A DNA stretch of 64,000 nucleotides from Phycicoccus endophyticus (GTDB lineage: Bacteria; Actinomycetota; Actinomycetes; Actinomycetales; Dermatophilaceae): NCBI RefSeq assembly GCF_011326735.1, contig NZ_JAANCN010000001.1, forward strand, positions 310,001 through 374,000, written 5' to 3'. Shown one piece after another: positions 1 through 8,970 of the stretch (position 1 is its first letter; the number at the start of each line of letters is the position of its first letter). Made by a program: the position numbers and the translations under genes. The notes below the pieces were generated by a model, which saw only the letters and a list, made by a program, of their open reading frames with translations, had not been told where the DNA came from and did no database searches.

Positions 1-3000
1 CGGGCTGAGCGGGATCGCGCTCGACCGCGTGGCCTTCGCCCTGCGCAAGCGTGCCGAGCGGGAGGCCGAGGTGTACTTCCCCTCCCTGTCGGCACGCACC
101 GTCGTCTACAAGGGCATGCTGACGACCGGCCAGCTCGAGCCGTTCTTCCCCGACCTGTCCGACGAGCGGTTCGCCACCGAGCTGGCGCTGGTCCACTCCC
201 GGTTCTCGACCAACACCTTCCCCAGCTGGCCGCTCGCCCACCCCTACCGGCTCATCGCGCACAACGGCGAGATCAACACCGTCAAGGGCAACCGCAACTG
301 GATGCACGCGCGCGAGAGCCTCCTGCACTCGGACCTCGTCCCCGGTGACCTCTCCCGGCTGTCGCCGATCTGCACGCCCGAGGCATCCGACTCGGCCTCC
401 TTCGACGAGGTGCTCGAGCTGCTCCACCTCGGCGGTCGCTCGCTGCCGCACGCCGTGTTGATGATGATCCCCGAGGCGTGGGAGAACCACGCCTCGATGG
501 ACCCCGCCCGGCGGGCGTTCTACGAGTTCCACTCGATGTTCATGGAGCCCTGGGACGGCCCCGCCGCCGTGTGCTTCACCGACGGGACCCTCGTCGGTGC
601 GGTGCTCGACCGCAACGGTCTGCGCCCGGGCCGGTACTGGGTCACCGACGACGGTCTCGTCGTGCTCGCCTCCGAGGCCGGGGTGCTCGACCTCGAACCC
701 GAGAACGTCGTGCGCCGCGGACGGCTGCAGCCGGGGCGGATGTTCCTCGTCGACACCGCCGCGGGTCGGATCGTCAGCGACGAGGAGGTCAAGTCCGGGC
801 TCGCCGGCGAGCACCCGTACGAGGAATGGCTGCACGCGGGGCTCATCGAGCTCGGCGACCTGCCCGAGCGCGAGCACATCATCCACACGGCCGCCTCCGT
901 CGCCCGCCGCCAGCGCACCTTCGGCTACACCCAGGAGGAGCTGCGGGTCCTGCTCGCCCCGATGGCCCGGACCGGCGCCGAGGCGCTGGGCTCGATGGGC
1001 ACCGACACCCCCATCGCCGTCCTCTCCGACCGCCCGCGGCTGCTCTTCGACTACTTCACCCAGCTCTTCGCCCAGGTGACCAACCCTCCGCTGGACGCCA
1101 TCCGGGAGGAGCTGGTCACCTCGCTCGCCAGCGCCATCGGCCCGGAGGGCAACGTCCTGGAGGCCAACCCGGCACACGCGCGCCAGGTCGTCCTGCCCTT
1201 CCCGGTGATCGACAACGACGAGCTGGCCAAGATCGTCCACATCAACGCCGACGGCGACCTGCCGGGCTTCGAGACGGTCGTCGTGCGGGGCACCTACCAG
1301 GTCAGCGGCGGCGAGCGCGCGCTGCGTGCCCGGCTGCAGGAGATCTTCACCGAGGTGTCCGAGGCGATCGCCGCGGGCGCCCGCTTCATCGTCCTCTCCG
1401 ACCGCGACTCCGACCGCGACCTCGCGCCGATCCCGTCCCTGCTGCTCACCTCCGCGGTCCACCACCACCTGATCCGGGAGAAGACCCGGACCCAGGTCGG
1501 GCTCATCGTCGAGGCCGGCGATGTGCGCGAGGTCCACCACGTGGCCCTGCTCATCGGCTACGGCGCCGCCGCGATCAACCCCTACCTCGCGATGGAGTCG
1601 GTCGAGGACATGGTCCGCCGGGGCGACATCACCGACGTCGGGGAGGACAAGGCCGTCGCCAACCTCATCAAGGCGCTTGGCAAGGGCGTCCTGAAGGTGA
1701 TGTCGAAGATGGGCATCTCCACGGTCGCCTCCTACCGGGGCGCGCAGGTGTTCGAGGCGATCGGGCTCTCCCAGGAGCTCGTCGACGAGTTCTTCACCGG
1801 AACGGTCAGCCAGCTCGGCGGCGTGGGCCTCGGGATCGTCGCGTCCGAGACGGCGGCCCGCCACGAGATGGCCTACCCGCCCGACGGCGTGCGGCTGCCC
1901 CATCGCAAGCTGCTCGTCGGCGGCGAGTACCAGTGGCGGCGCGAGGGCGAGCCGCACCTGTTCGACCCCGAGACCGTCTTCCGCCTGCAGCACGCCACCC
2001 GGCAGCGTCGCTACGACGTCTTCAAGCAGTACACCCGGCGGATCGACGAGCAGTCCGGCCGGCTGATGACCCTCCGCGGGCTCTTCGAGCTCGGGGGCGC
2101 CGAGCCGCGCGAGCCGGTGCCCCTCGAGGAGGTCGAGCCGGTTGCGCAGATCGTCAAGCGCTTCTCCACCGGCGCGATGAGCTACGGGTCGATCAGCAAG
2201 GAGGCCCACGAGACGCTGGCGGTCGCCATGAACCGGCTCGGGGCCCGCTCGAACACCGGAGAGGGCGGCGAGGACGCCGAGCGTCTCCTCGACCCGCGGC
2301 GCCGGTCGGCGATCAAGCAGGTCGCGTCGGGCCGGTTCGGGGTGACCTCGCTCTACCTCACCCACAGCGACGACATCCAGATCAAGATGGCCCAGGGCGC
2401 CAAGCCCGGTGAGGGCGGCCAGCTGCCCGGCCCCAAGGTGTACCCCTGGGTGGCCCGGACGCGCCACTCCACGCCGGGCGTCGGGCTGATCTCGCCCCCG
2501 CCGCACCACGACATCTACTCCATCGAGGACCTCGCCCAGCTCATCCACGACCTGAAGAACGCCAACCCGCAGGCCCGGGTGCACGTCAAGCTGGTCTCCG
2601 AGGTGGGCGTCGGCACGGTGGCCGCCGGGGTGAGCAAGGCGCACGCCGACGTCGTGCTCATCTCCGGGCACGACGGCGGCACCGGGGCCGCCCCCCTCAC
2701 CTCGCTCAAGCATGCCGGCGGCCCCTGGGAGCTCGGGCTCGCCGAGACCCAGCAGACGCTCGTGCTCAACGGGCTGCGGGACCGCATCGTGGTCCAGGTC
2801 GACGGGCAGATCAAGACCGGCCGCGACGTCGTCGTCGCCGCGCTGCTCGGGGCCGAGGAGTTCGGCTTCGCCACCGCGCCGCTCGTGGTCTCGGGCTGCG
2901 TCCTCATGCGCGTGTGCCACCTCGACACCTGCCCGGTCGGCATCGCGACCCAGAACCCCGAGCTGCGCCGCCGCTTCTCCGGGGCACCGGAGTTCGTCGA

Positions 3001-4069
3001 GACCTTCTTCGAGTACATCGCCGAGGAGGTCCGCGAGCACCTGGCCGCGCTCGGCTTCCGCAGCATCGAGGAGGCCGTCGGCCAGATCCAGCACCTCGAC
3101 ACCCGCCGGGCGGTCGCCCACTGGAAGGCCTCGGGGCTCGACCTGGCGCCGGTGCTCACCCGGGTCGAGAGCCCCGACGGGTCCGGGGTGCGTCACCGCG
3201 TCGCCCAGGACCACAGCCTCGAGAAGGCGCTCGACCACGAGCTGATCGCCGCGGTCCGGGACGCCATCGACCACGGCGAGCCGGTCTCGGCCTCGTTCGG
3301 CATCCGCAACGTCAACCGCACCGTCGGCACGATGCTCGGCCACGAGGTGACCCTGGCCCACCCCGAGGGCCTCGCCGACGGCACGATCGACCTGACGCTC
3401 ACCGGCTCGGCCGGCCAGAGCTTCGGTGCCTTCGTGCCCGCCGGCGTCACGCTGCGCCTGGAGGGCGACGCCAACGACTACGTCGGCAAGGGGCTCTCCG
3501 GGGGGCGGATCGTCGTGCGCCCCGCGCCGGGCTCGGCCATCGTCGCCGAGGAGAACGTCATCGCCGGCAACGTCATCGGCTATGGCGCGACCTCCGGCGA
3601 GATCTTCCTGCGGGGCCGGGTCGGCGAGCGCTTCTGCGTGCGCAACTCGGGCGCCACGGCGGTCGTCGAGGGGGTCGGCGACCACGGCCTGGAGTACATG
3701 ACCGGCGGGACGGCGCTCATCCTCGGGCCCACCGGGCGCAACGTCGCGGCGGGCATGTCCGGCGGGGTGGCCTACGTGCTCGACCTCGACCCGGACCGGG
3801 TCAACCCCGAGCTGGTCGACCTTCGCCCGCTGCGCCCCGACGACGAGCTCGTCGTCCACGACCTGCTCGAGCGCCACCACCGGTGGACCGACTCCGCGGT
3901 CGCCGCGCGGCTGCTCGAGGACTGGGGGAGCGCCCGCTCGGCGTTCACCCTCGTCCTGCCCCGGCAGTACCAGCGCGTCCTCGACGTGCGCTCCGCCGCC
4001 GAGGCGGAGGGACTCGACCCCGACGGCCCCCAGGTGTGGGAGCGGATCATGGAGGCCTCCCGTGGGTGA
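1..4069 (+). CDS. gltB: Glutamate synthase large subunit (5' end outside window)
   Basis: The large subunit of glutamate synthase makes glutamate from glutamine and 2-oxoglutarate for ammonium assimilation. The frame is open from base 2, so the true start lies upstream. About 1,355 residues are visible against roughly 1,500 in the family, so the N-terminal part of the class II glutamine amidotransferase domain, including its catalytic Cys, is missing only because of the window edge. Visible in order are the rest of the amidotransferase domain, the central domain, the FMN/synthase domain, a 3Fe-4S cysteine cluster ([12 protein letters not shown], near 2,897-2,935) and the C-terminal glycine-rich GXGXG beta-helix. 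It overlaps gltD by 8 bp, which implies translational coupling. Confidence 0.97.
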   Translation, partial: GLSGIALDRVAFALRKRAEREAEVYFPSLSARTVVYKGMLTTGQLEPFFPDLSDERFATELALVHSRFSTNTFPSWPLAHPYRLIAHNGEINTVKGNRNWMHARESLLHSDLVPGDLSRLSPICTPEASDSASFDEVLELLHLGGRSLPHAVLMMIPEAWENHASMDPARRAFYEFHSMFMEPWDGPAAVCFTDGTLVGAVLDRNGLRPGRYWVTDDGLVVLASEAGVLDLEPENVVRRGRLQPGRMFLVDTAAGRIVSDEEVKSGLAGEHPYEEWLHAGLIELGDLPEREHIIHTAASVARRQRTFGYTQEELRVLLAPMARTGAEALGSMGTDTPIAVLSDRPRLLFDYFTQLFAQVTNPPLDAIREELVTSLASAIGPEGNVLEANPAHARQVVLPFPVIDNDELAKIVHINADGDLPGFETVVVRGTYQVSGGERALRARLQEIFTEVSEAIAAGARFIVLSDRDSDRDLAPIPSLLLTSAVHHHLIREKTRTQVGLIVEAGDVREVHHVALLIGYGAAAINPYLAMESVEDMVRRGDITDVGEDKAVANLIKALGKGVLKVMSKMGISTVASYRGAQVFEAIGLSQELVDEFFTGTVSQLGGVGLGIVASETAARHEMAYPPDGVRLPHRKLLVGGEYQWRREGEPHLFDPETVFRLQHATRQRRYDVFKQYTRRIDEQSGRLMTLRGLFELGGAEPREPVPLEEVEPVAQIVKRFSTGAMSYGSISKEAHETLAVAMNRLGARSNTGEGGEDAERLLDPRRRSAIKQVASGRFGVTSLYLTHSDDIQIKMAQGAKPGEGGQLPGPKVYPWVARTRHSTPGVGLISPPPHHDIYSIEDLAQLIHDLKNANPQARVHVKLVSEVGVGTVAAGVSKAHADVVLISGHDGGTGAAPLTSLKHAGGPWELGLAETQQTLVLNGLRDRIVVQVDGQIKTGRDVVVAALLGAEEFGFATAPLVVSGCVLMRVCHLDTCPVGIATQNPELRRRFSGAPEFVETFFEYIAEEVREHLAALGFRSIEEAVGQIQHLDTRRAVAHWKASGLDLAPVLTRVESPDGSGVRHRVAQDHSLEKALDHELIAAVRDAIDHGEPVSASFGIRNVNRTVGTMLGHEVTLAHPEGLADGTIDLTLTGSAGQSFGAFVPAGVTLRLEGDANDYVGKGLSGGRIVVRPAPGSAIVAEENVIAGNVIGYGATSGEIFLRGRVGERFCVRNSGATAVVEGVGDHGLEYMTGGTALILGPTGRNVAAGMSGGVAYVLDLDPDRVNPELVDLRPLRPDDELVVHDLLERHHRWTDSAVAARLLEDWGSARSAFTLVLPRQYQRVLDVRSAAEAEGLDPDGPQVWERIMEASRG

Positions 4070-5522
4070 CCCCCAGGGCTTTCTCAAGACGCGTGAGCGC
4101 GAGCTGCCACGGCGGCGCCCGGTCCCGGTGCGCATCCGGGACTGGAAGGAGGTCTACGAGGACCAGCCGGTCACCGAGCTGCAGCGCCAGGCCGGGCGTT
4201 GCATGGACTGCGGGATCCCCTTCTGCCACAGCGGCTGTCCACTGGGCAACCTCATCCCCGAGTGGAACGACCTCGCGTGGCGGGGGGAGTGGCGCGAGGC
4301 CATCGAGCGGCTGCACGCGACGAACAACTTCCCGGAGTTCACCGGGCGCCTGTGCCCCGCGCCGTGCGAGACGGCGTGCGTCCTCGGGATCAACCAGCCC
4401 CCCGTCACCATCAAGCAGGTCGAGGTCTCGGTCGTCGACCGGGCGTTCGAGAACGGCACGATCCTGCCGCAGGCGCCCGACCGGCTCTCCGGCAAGACCA
4501 TCGCCGTCGTGGGGTCCGGCCCCTCCGGGCTCGCCGCCGCCCAGCAGCTGACCCGGGCCGGGCACACCGTCGCCGTGTACGAGCGGGCCGACCAGCCGGG
4601 GGGCCTGCTGCGCTACGGCATCCCCGAGTTCAAGATGGAGAAGTCCGTCCTCGACCGCCGGATCGCGCAGATGAAGTCCGAGGGCACCCGCTTCCGCACG
4701 GGTGTGGCCGTCGGGGAGGACCTCACCGGTGCCGACCTGCGCAAGCGCTACGACGCCGTGGTGCTCGCCGTCGGCTCGACCGTGCCCCGGGACCTGCCGG
4801 TCCCCGGCCGTGAGCTCGAGGGCGTCATGCAGGCGATGGACTTCCTGCCGCCGGCGAACCGGGTGGCGCTCGGGCAGAGCGTCGAGGGCCAGGTCACGGC
4901 CGAGGGCAAGGACGTCGTCGTCATCGGCGGCGGTGACACCGGCGCCGACTGCATCGGGACCGCTCACCGCCAGGGCGCGCGCTCGGTGACCAGCCTCGAG
5001 ATCATGCCCCAGCCCCCGGCCGAGCGCGGTACCCAGCACCCGTGGCCCACCTACCCGATGATCTTCCGCGTCGCCTCGGCCCACGAGGAGGGCGGTGACC
5101 GCGTCTACGCCACGACGACGAGCGAGGTCGTCGGCGACGGCTCCGGGCACGTGCGGGCGCTGCGCCTGCACGAGGTCCGGATGGGCGAGAACGGCTTCGA
5201 GAAGGTCGAGGGCACCGAGCGCGAGGTCCCCGCCCAGCTCGTGCTCCTCGCCATGGGGTTCCTCGGGCCCCGGCCGGAGGGCCTGCTCGAGCAGCTCGGG
5301 GTCGAGAAGGACGAGCGGACCAACGTCGCCCGGGACGCGCACTTCATGTCGAGCGTCCCCGGCGTCTTCGTCGCGGGTGACGCCGGGCGTGGCCAGTCGC
5401 TCATCGTCTGGGCCATCGCCGAGGGTCGCTCGGTCGCGCACGAGGTCGACGCGTGGCTCTCCGGGAAGCCCTCGCGCCTGCCCCGTCCGGTCAACCCGAG
5501 CGACCGGCCGCTCATCGCCTGA
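4062..5522 (+). CDS. gltD: Glutamate synthase small subunit
   Basis: This FAD- and Fe-S-containing subunit (486 aa) takes electrons from NAD(P)H and passes them to GltB. The GTG start at 4,062 lies inside the end of gltB. Cysteines 47, 50, 55 and 59, followed by 98, 102 and 106, form the N-terminal Fe-S binding region. A dinucleotide-binding GSGPSG loop lies at residues 151-156, and a second loop (GGGDTGADC) falls mid-protein, as in the GltD/dihydropyrimidine dehydrogenase N-terminal family. Length is normal. It is the last gene of the gltBD unit and is followed by a GC-rich hairpin. Confidence 0.97.
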   Translation: MGDPQGFLKTRERELPRRRPVPVRIRDWKEVYEDQPVTELQRQAGRCMDCGIPFCHSGCPLGNLIPEWNDLAWRGEWREAIERLHATNNFPEFTGRLCPAPCETACVLGINQPPVTIKQVEVSVVDRAFENGTILPQAPDRLSGKTIAVVGSGPSGLAAAQQLTRAGHTVAVYERADQPGGLLRYGIPEFKMEKSVLDRRIAQMKSEGTRFRTGVAVGEDLTGADLRKRYDAVVLAVGSTVPRDLPVPGRELEGVMQAMDFLPPANRVALGQSVEGQVTAEGKDVVVIGGGDTGADCIGTAHRQGARSVTSLEIMPQPPAERGTQHPWPTYPMIFRVASAHEEGGDRVYATTTSEVVGDGSGHVRALRLHEVRMGENGFEKVEGTEREVPAQLVLLAMGFLGPRPEGLLEQLGVEKDERTNVARDAHFMSSVPGVFVAGDAGRGQSLIVWAIAEGRSVAHEVDAWLSGKPSRLPRPVNPSDRPLIA

Positions 5523-5524
5523 GC

Positions 5525-5543
5525 GCCGGCCGCCGCGGCCGGC
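5525..5543 (+). terminator. Hairpin after gltD
   Basis: GCCGGCC at 5,525-5,531 pairs with GGCCGGC at 5,537-5,543. One more G-C pair can form inside, leaving a 3-nt loop. There is no T-run, so this is a U-tract-less hairpin terminator candidate of the kind common in high-GC actinobacteria. It begins 2 nt after the gltD stop. Confidence 0.5.
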
Positions 5544-5564
5544 CGTGGGTGTGGCCCGGGTCAC

Positions 5565-5582
5565 GGTGGAACCGCTTCCACC
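5565..5582. promoter_or_regulatory. LacI/GalR-family-type operator upstream of pyk
   Basis: The 18-bp dyad GGTGGAACCGCTTCCACC has 8 of 9 base pairs symmetric around a central CpG. Its core at 5,567-5,580 fits TGNNANCGNTNNCA, the general LacI/GalR (cre-like) operator pattern, at every defined position. It ends 2 bp before the pyk -10 hexamer, so a bound protein would be expected to block transcription. No LacI-type regulator is encoded in this window. The functional assignment is inference. Confidence 0.5.
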
Positions 5583-5584
5583 GC

Positions 5585-5590
5585 TAGGCT
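5585..5590 (+). promoter_or_regulatory. -10 hexamer of pyk (leaderless type)
   Basis: TAGGCT lies 7 nt before the pyk ATG at 5,598. No Shine-Dalgarno sequence fits between, so the transcript probably starts at or next to the start codon. No convincing -35 is seen; that region is occupied by the dyad at 5,565-5,582. Confidence 0.55.
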
Positions 5591-5597
5591 CGTGACC

Positions 5598-7061
5598 ATG
5601 CGTCGCGCGAAGATCGTCTGCACCCTCGGCCCGGCCACCTCCTCCGCGGAGAACCTGCGCGAGCTCGTCCTGGCGGGGATGGACGTCGCCCGGCTGAACC
5701 TCAGCCACGGCAGCCACGCCGACCACGAGCAGGTGTACCGCGACGTCCGGGCCGCCAGCGACGCCACGGGGCACGCCGTCGGCGTGCTCGTCGACCTGCA
5801 GGGCCCGAAGATCCGCACCGCGCGCTTCGCGCAGGGGCCGGTCCGGCTCGAGCCGGGGGCGACCTTCACGATCACGACCCGGGAGGTGCCCGGCGACGTC
5901 GAGTCCGTCGGCACGACGTACGCGGGCCTGCCCGGCGACGTCACCACCGGGGACCGGATCCTCATCGACGACGGCAAGATCGCCCTCGTCGCGACCGAGG
6001 TCACCGGCACCGACGTCGTCTGCCGTGTCCTCGAAGGCGGGACCCTGAGCAACAACAAGGGCATCAACCTGCCCGGGGTCGCGGTCAGCGTGCCCGCGCT
6101 GTCCGAGAAGGACGAGGACGACCTGCGCTGGGCCCTGCGGACGGGGGCCGACATGATCGCGCTGTCCTTCGTGCGCACCGCCGACGACATCCGCCGGGTC
6201 CACGAGATCATGGACGAGGAGGGCCACCGGCTGCCCTGCATCGCCAAGATCGAGAAGCCGCAGGCGGTGGAGAACCTCGACGAGATCATCCGCGCCTTCG
6301 ACGGGGTCATGGTCGCCCGCGGCGACCTCGGGGTCGAGATGCCGCTCGAGGAGGTGCCGCTGGTCCAGAAGCGGGCCTGCGAGATCGCCCGGCGCAGGGC
6401 CAAGCCGGTCATCGTCGCCACCCAGGTGCTCGAGTCGATGGTCGAGAACAGCCGCCCGACCCGCGCGGAGGCCTCGGACGCGGCCAACGCCGTCCTCGAC
6501 GGCGCCGACGCCCTGATGCTCTCGGGCGAGACGAGCGTCGGCAAGCACCCCTTCGCCGCCGTGCGGACCATGGCGAAGATCATCGAGAACACCGAGACCC
6601 ACGGGCTGCACCGGATCCGCCCGCTCGGCACCCGGCCGAACTCCAAGGGCGGGGCGGTGACCGCCGCGGCTGCGGACATCGGCGAGCTGCTCGGGGTGAA
6701 GTACCTCATCACGTTCACCGAGGGGGGCGACTCCTCGCGGCGGCTGGCCCGGGTCCGCCCACGGATCCCGATGCTCGCGTTCACCCCGAACCAGGCGACC
6801 CGCAGCCAGCTGGCCCTGACCTGGGGGGTGGAGACCTTCCTCGTCGGCAAGGTGCGGCACACCGACGAGATGGCGCTGCAGGCCGACGAGGTGCTCCTCG
6901 AGCTCGGCCGGGTCAGCGAGGGCGACCACGTCGTCATCGTCGCCGGGTCCCCGCCCGGGACCCCGCGCTCGACGAACGCCCTGCGCGTGCACAAGATCGG
7001 CGACGCGAAGAACCGGGTGGCCCCGGCCTACCAGGCAGGCGCCGGCAGCGGGCAGGCCTGA
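5598..7061 (+). CDS. pyk: Pyruvate kinase
   Basis: Pyruvate kinase transfers phosphate from phosphoenolpyruvate to ADP, the last step of glycolysis (487 aa, typical length). The N-terminal motif ARLNLSHG (residues 31-38), the active-site signature IAKIEKPQ with catalytic Lys217, and the metal/substrate loop [12 protein letters not shown] (238-249) are all present, followed by the C-terminal regulatory domain. I chose ATG 5,598 over a GTG at 5,592 because the protein then begins [12 protein letters not shown] as in homologues, and because the -10 hexamer sits 7 nt upstream. A LacI-type dyad over the promoter suggests control by carbon supply. Confidence 0.96.
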   Translation: MRRAKIVCTLGPATSSAENLRELVLAGMDVARLNLSHGSHADHEQVYRDVRAASDATGHAVGVLVDLQGPKIRTARFAQGPVRLEPGATFTITTREVPGDVESVGTTYAGLPGDVTTGDRILIDDGKIALVATEVTGTDVVCRVLEGGTLSNNKGINLPGVAVSVPALSEKDEDDLRWALRTGADMIALSFVRTADDIRRVHEIMDEEGHRLPCIAKIEKPQAVENLDEIIRAFDGVMVARGDLGVEMPLEEVPLVQKRACEIARRRAKPVIVATQVLESMVENSRPTRAEASDAANAVLDGADALMLSGETSVGKHPFAAVRTMAKIIENTETHGLHRIRPLGTRPNSKGGAVTAAAADIGELLGVKYLITFTEGGDSSRRLARVRPRIPMLAFTPNQATRSQLALTWGVETFLVGKVRHTDEMALQADEVLLELGRVSEGDHVVIVAGSPPGTPRSTNALRVHKIGDAKNRVAPAYQAGAGSGQA

Positions 7062-7082
7062 GGGAGAGGGTCACCGCCTCGG

Positions 7083-7088
7083 TATGCT
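7083..7088 (+). promoter_or_regulatory. Probable -10 element of tRNA-Leu
   Basis: TATGCT lies 13 nt before the mature 5' end of the tRNA. It is close to the TATAAT consensus. No clear -35 is seen about 17 bp upstream, where the end of pyk lies. Confidence 0.45.
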
Positions 7089-7101
7089 GTCCACCACCCC
7101 G

Positions 7102-7184
7102 GCCGGGGTGGTGGAACGGCAGACACGGAGCACTCAAAATGCTCTGCCCGCAAGGGCGTGCGGGTTCAAGTCCCGCTCCCGGCA
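7102..7184 (+). tRNA. tRNA-Leu (anticodon CAA)
   Basis: This is an 83-nt class II tRNA. The acceptor stem is GCCGGGG (7,102-7,108) with TCCCGGC (7,177-7,183) and discriminator A at 7,184. The anticodon stem GAGCA/TGCTC encloses CTCAAAA, placing anticodon CAA at 7,135-7,137, which reads UUG. A long variable arm (GCCC/GGGC) and the T arm GCGGG-TTCAAGT-CCCGC are clear. CCA is not encoded. The discriminator is separated from the pdtaR ATG by a single base. Confidence 0.97.
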
Positions 7185-7185
7185 C

Positions 7186-7779
7186 ATGACAACGAGTGCA
7201 GCCCCCGCCCAGCGCGTCCTCGTCGCCGAGGACGAGGCCATCATCCGCCTCGACCTCGCGGAGATGCTCCGCGAGGCCGGCTACGACGTCGTCGGCCAGG
7301 CCGGCGACGGTGAGCAGGCCGTGGAGATGACCCGTGCGCTCGAGCCGGACATCGTCATCATGGACGTCAAGATGCCCGTCATGGACGGGCTCACGGCCGC
7401 CGAGACCATCGGGGCCGAGCGCATCTGCCCGGTCGTCATGCTCACCGCCTTCAGCCAGACCGAGCTCGTCGAGCGCGCCCGGGACGCCGGCGTCATGGCG
7501 TACGTCGTCAAGCCCTTCACGGCCAACGACGTCACCCCGGCGCTCGAGATCGCCCTCTCACGGTGGGCCGAGCTCAAGGCGCTGGAGACGGAGGTGGCCG
7601 ACCTCGGCGAGCGGCTCGAGACCCGCAAGGCGGTCGACCGGGCCAAGGGCGTGCTCATGGCCCGGCTCAAGCTGAGCGAGGCCGACGCCTTCCGGTGGAT
7701 CCAGAAGACCGCGATGGACCGTCGGATGGGCATGCGCGAGGTCGCCGAGGCGGTCGTCGCCGGCATGGAGAAGGGCTAG
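7186..7779 (+). CDS. pdtaR: ANTAR-domain two-component response regulator (PdtaR type)
   Basis: This 197-aa regulator has an N-terminal receiver domain (residues 10-125) and a C-terminal RNA-binding ANTAR domain (about 130-195). The phosphorylation site is Asp60 in IVIMDVKMP, with acidic residues E15/D16 and conserved Lys109. In mycobacteria the PdtaS/PdtaR pair binds RNA hairpins to cause antitermination. No PdtaS kinase lies in this window. The start is unusual: the ATG at 7,186 falls one base after the tRNA-Leu and has no room for a ribosome binding site, yet no later in-frame start fits the family N-terminus. Translation from a leaderless or tRNA-processed mRNA is therefore likely. Confidence 0.92.
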   Translation: MTTSAAPAQRVLVAEDEAIIRLDLAEMLREAGYDVVGQAGDGEQAVEMTRALEPDIVIMDVKMPVMDGLTAAETIGAERICPVVMLTAFSQTELVERARDAGVMAYVVKPFTANDVTPALEIALSRWAELKALETEVADLGERLETRKAVDRAKGVLMARLKLSEADAFRWIQKTAMDRRMGMREVAEAVVAGMEKG

Positions 7780-7934
7780 CGTTCCGCGCCCCGGGGGTGC
7801 GGAGGCCGCCGGATCCGCGGCATGCCGGGCCGGTGGTCCACGCGTTCCGCGCCCCGCCCCTTCCCGGCGTGCCGGTCGAGGGCATAGTGTCCGGTAGCGG
7901 CACCACCGCGGTGCCGCCCGAGCGAGGAGGAGCC
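7779..7934. repeat. Intergenic region with a 15-bp direct repeat and a 5'-leader hairpin
   Basis: GCGTTCCGCGCCCCG occurs at 7,779-7,793, overlapping the last base of the pdtaR stop, and again at 7,842-7,856. The stretch between is rich in short GC palindromes. Further on, TAGTGT (7,885-7,890) is a possible -10. GCGGCACC (7,897-7,904) pairs with GGTGCCGC (7,910-7,917) to form an 8-bp hairpin just before the Shine-Dalgarno of the next gene. No gene is apparent here. Confidence 0.5.
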
Positions 7935-8498
7935 GTGGGTCGACGCTCGGTCGAGGTGACCCCCGTCGTGGACGAGCTCCGCGACGTCACCGACCTGTGG
8001 TGCGAGGCCCGGATCGACGCGGGGACCAGCCCCGAGGTCTGCTCGCGGACCGTCGCCGACGGCCGGCTCGGCGCCGCGCTGCGCCGCCCCGGCGTGCAGG
8101 CGTTCGTCGCCCGGCTCGACGGCGTGGCCGTCGGGTACGTCGTGACGACCGACAACCCCTTCGGGCTCACCGCGACCCCGGAGGCGACCATCGAGCAGCT
8201 CTGGGTGACGCCCTCAGCACGCAGGCACGGCGTGGCCAAGCAGCTGCTCGGCGCGGTGCTCTCCGCCGCCGAGCGGGCCGGCTGCGAGCACGTCGTGTCC
8301 AACGTCCCGACGACGAGCCGGGAGGCGAACCGGTTCTTCGCCCGCCTCGGCTTCGGCTCGGTCGTCACCCGCCGGGTCGTCCCCACGGCGCTGCTGCGCC
8401 GGCGGATCGCCCCGGCGAGCGCCGAGACCGGGCTCGAGCTCACCCGCCGCCGCCGCAGCCTGCGCCGCCGCGCGTTCGTGCCCTCGCGCCCGGCCTGA
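7935..8498 (+). CDS. GNAT family N-acetyltransferase
   Basis: This 187-aa protein has the GNAT fold. The acetyl-CoA-binding segment is visible as LWVTPSARRHGVAKQLL (R-x-x-G-x-A type), followed by the typical late motif NRFFARLGF. The GTG start at 7,935 is preceded by a good Shine-Dalgarno (GAGGAGG, 7,924-7,930). The C-terminus is Arg-rich. The substrate cannot be told. It may be a protein or small-molecule acetyltransferase. Confidence 0.8.
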   Translation: MGRRSVEVTPVVDELRDVTDLWCEARIDAGTSPEVCSRTVADGRLGAALRRPGVQAFVARLDGVAVGYVVTTDNPFGLTATPEATIEQLWVTPSARRHGVAKQLLGAVLSAAERAGCEHVVSNVPTTSREANRFFARLGFGSVVTRRVVPTALLRRRIAPASAETGLELTRRRRSLRRRAFVPSRPA

Positions 8499-8519
8499 GC
8501 CCGGCGTCCGGCCCTCGGG

Positions 8520-8951
8520 TCAGGCCCCGGGCGCCGTGCCCCGGATGAGACAGGTGATCCGCGAGGTGCAGATCCGGTGCCCCTCCTCGTCGGTGACGAC
8601 GATCTCGTAGCTGGCGAGCGTGCGCCCGAGGCTGAGCGGCGTCGCGGTGCCGGTCACCGTCCCGGACCGGGCCGCCCGGTGGTGGGTGGCGTTGATGTCG
8701 AGCCCGACGACCGCCCGGCCCTCTCCGGCGTGCAGGGCGGCCCCGATGGAGCCCAGGGTCTCGGCGAGGACGACCGAGGCCCCGCCGTGGAGGAGGCCGT
8801 AGGGCTGGGTGTTGCCGGCGACGGGCATCGTCGCGACGAGCCGCTCGGGGGTGGCCTCGACCACCTCGATGCCCATCCGGTCCATGAGGGAGTCGGGGTT
8901 CATCTCCCGCATCCGCCGCACGCCTGCCATGAGGTCTGAGCTGTCGGTCAT
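8520..8951 (-). CDS. PaaI-like hotdog-fold thioesterase
   Basis: This 143-aa protein is a single hotdog domain of the PaaI/YbgC type that hydrolyses acyl-CoA or related thioesters. The conserved core motif NTQPYGLLHGGASVVLAE holds the family HGG signature, and the second half carries GLDINATHHRAA. It starts 19 bp from the oppositely oriented polA start, so the two promoters overlap. A thioesterase gene near pykA is also known in mycobacteria. The exact substrate is unknown. Confidence 0.85.
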   Translation of the reverse strand: MTDSSDLMAGVRRMREMNPDSLMDRMGIEVVEATPERLVATMPVAGNTQPYGLLHGGASVVLAETLGSIGAALHAGEGRAVVGLDINATHHRAARSGTVTGTATPLSLGRTLASYEIVVTDEEGHRICTSRITCLIRGTAPGA

Positions 8952-8957
8952 GCTCGT

Positions 8958-8963
8958 TAGGCT
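8958..8963 (+). promoter_or_regulatory. -10 hexamer of polA (leaderless type)
   Basis: TAGGCT lies 7 nt (GCCACGC) before GTG 8,971. It falls within the 19-bp gap between divergent starts. Confidence 0.55.
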
Positions 8964-8970
8964 GCCACGC

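Noticed and set aside
4047-6992. Minus-strand open frame of about 981 codons opposite gltD and pyk
   Set aside because: The same antisense effect. It crosses the pyk promoter and operator and has no family resemblance.
7135-7137. bldA-like developmental tRNA-Leu
   Set aside because: bldA reads UUA with a UAA anticodon. This tRNA has CAA and reads UUG.
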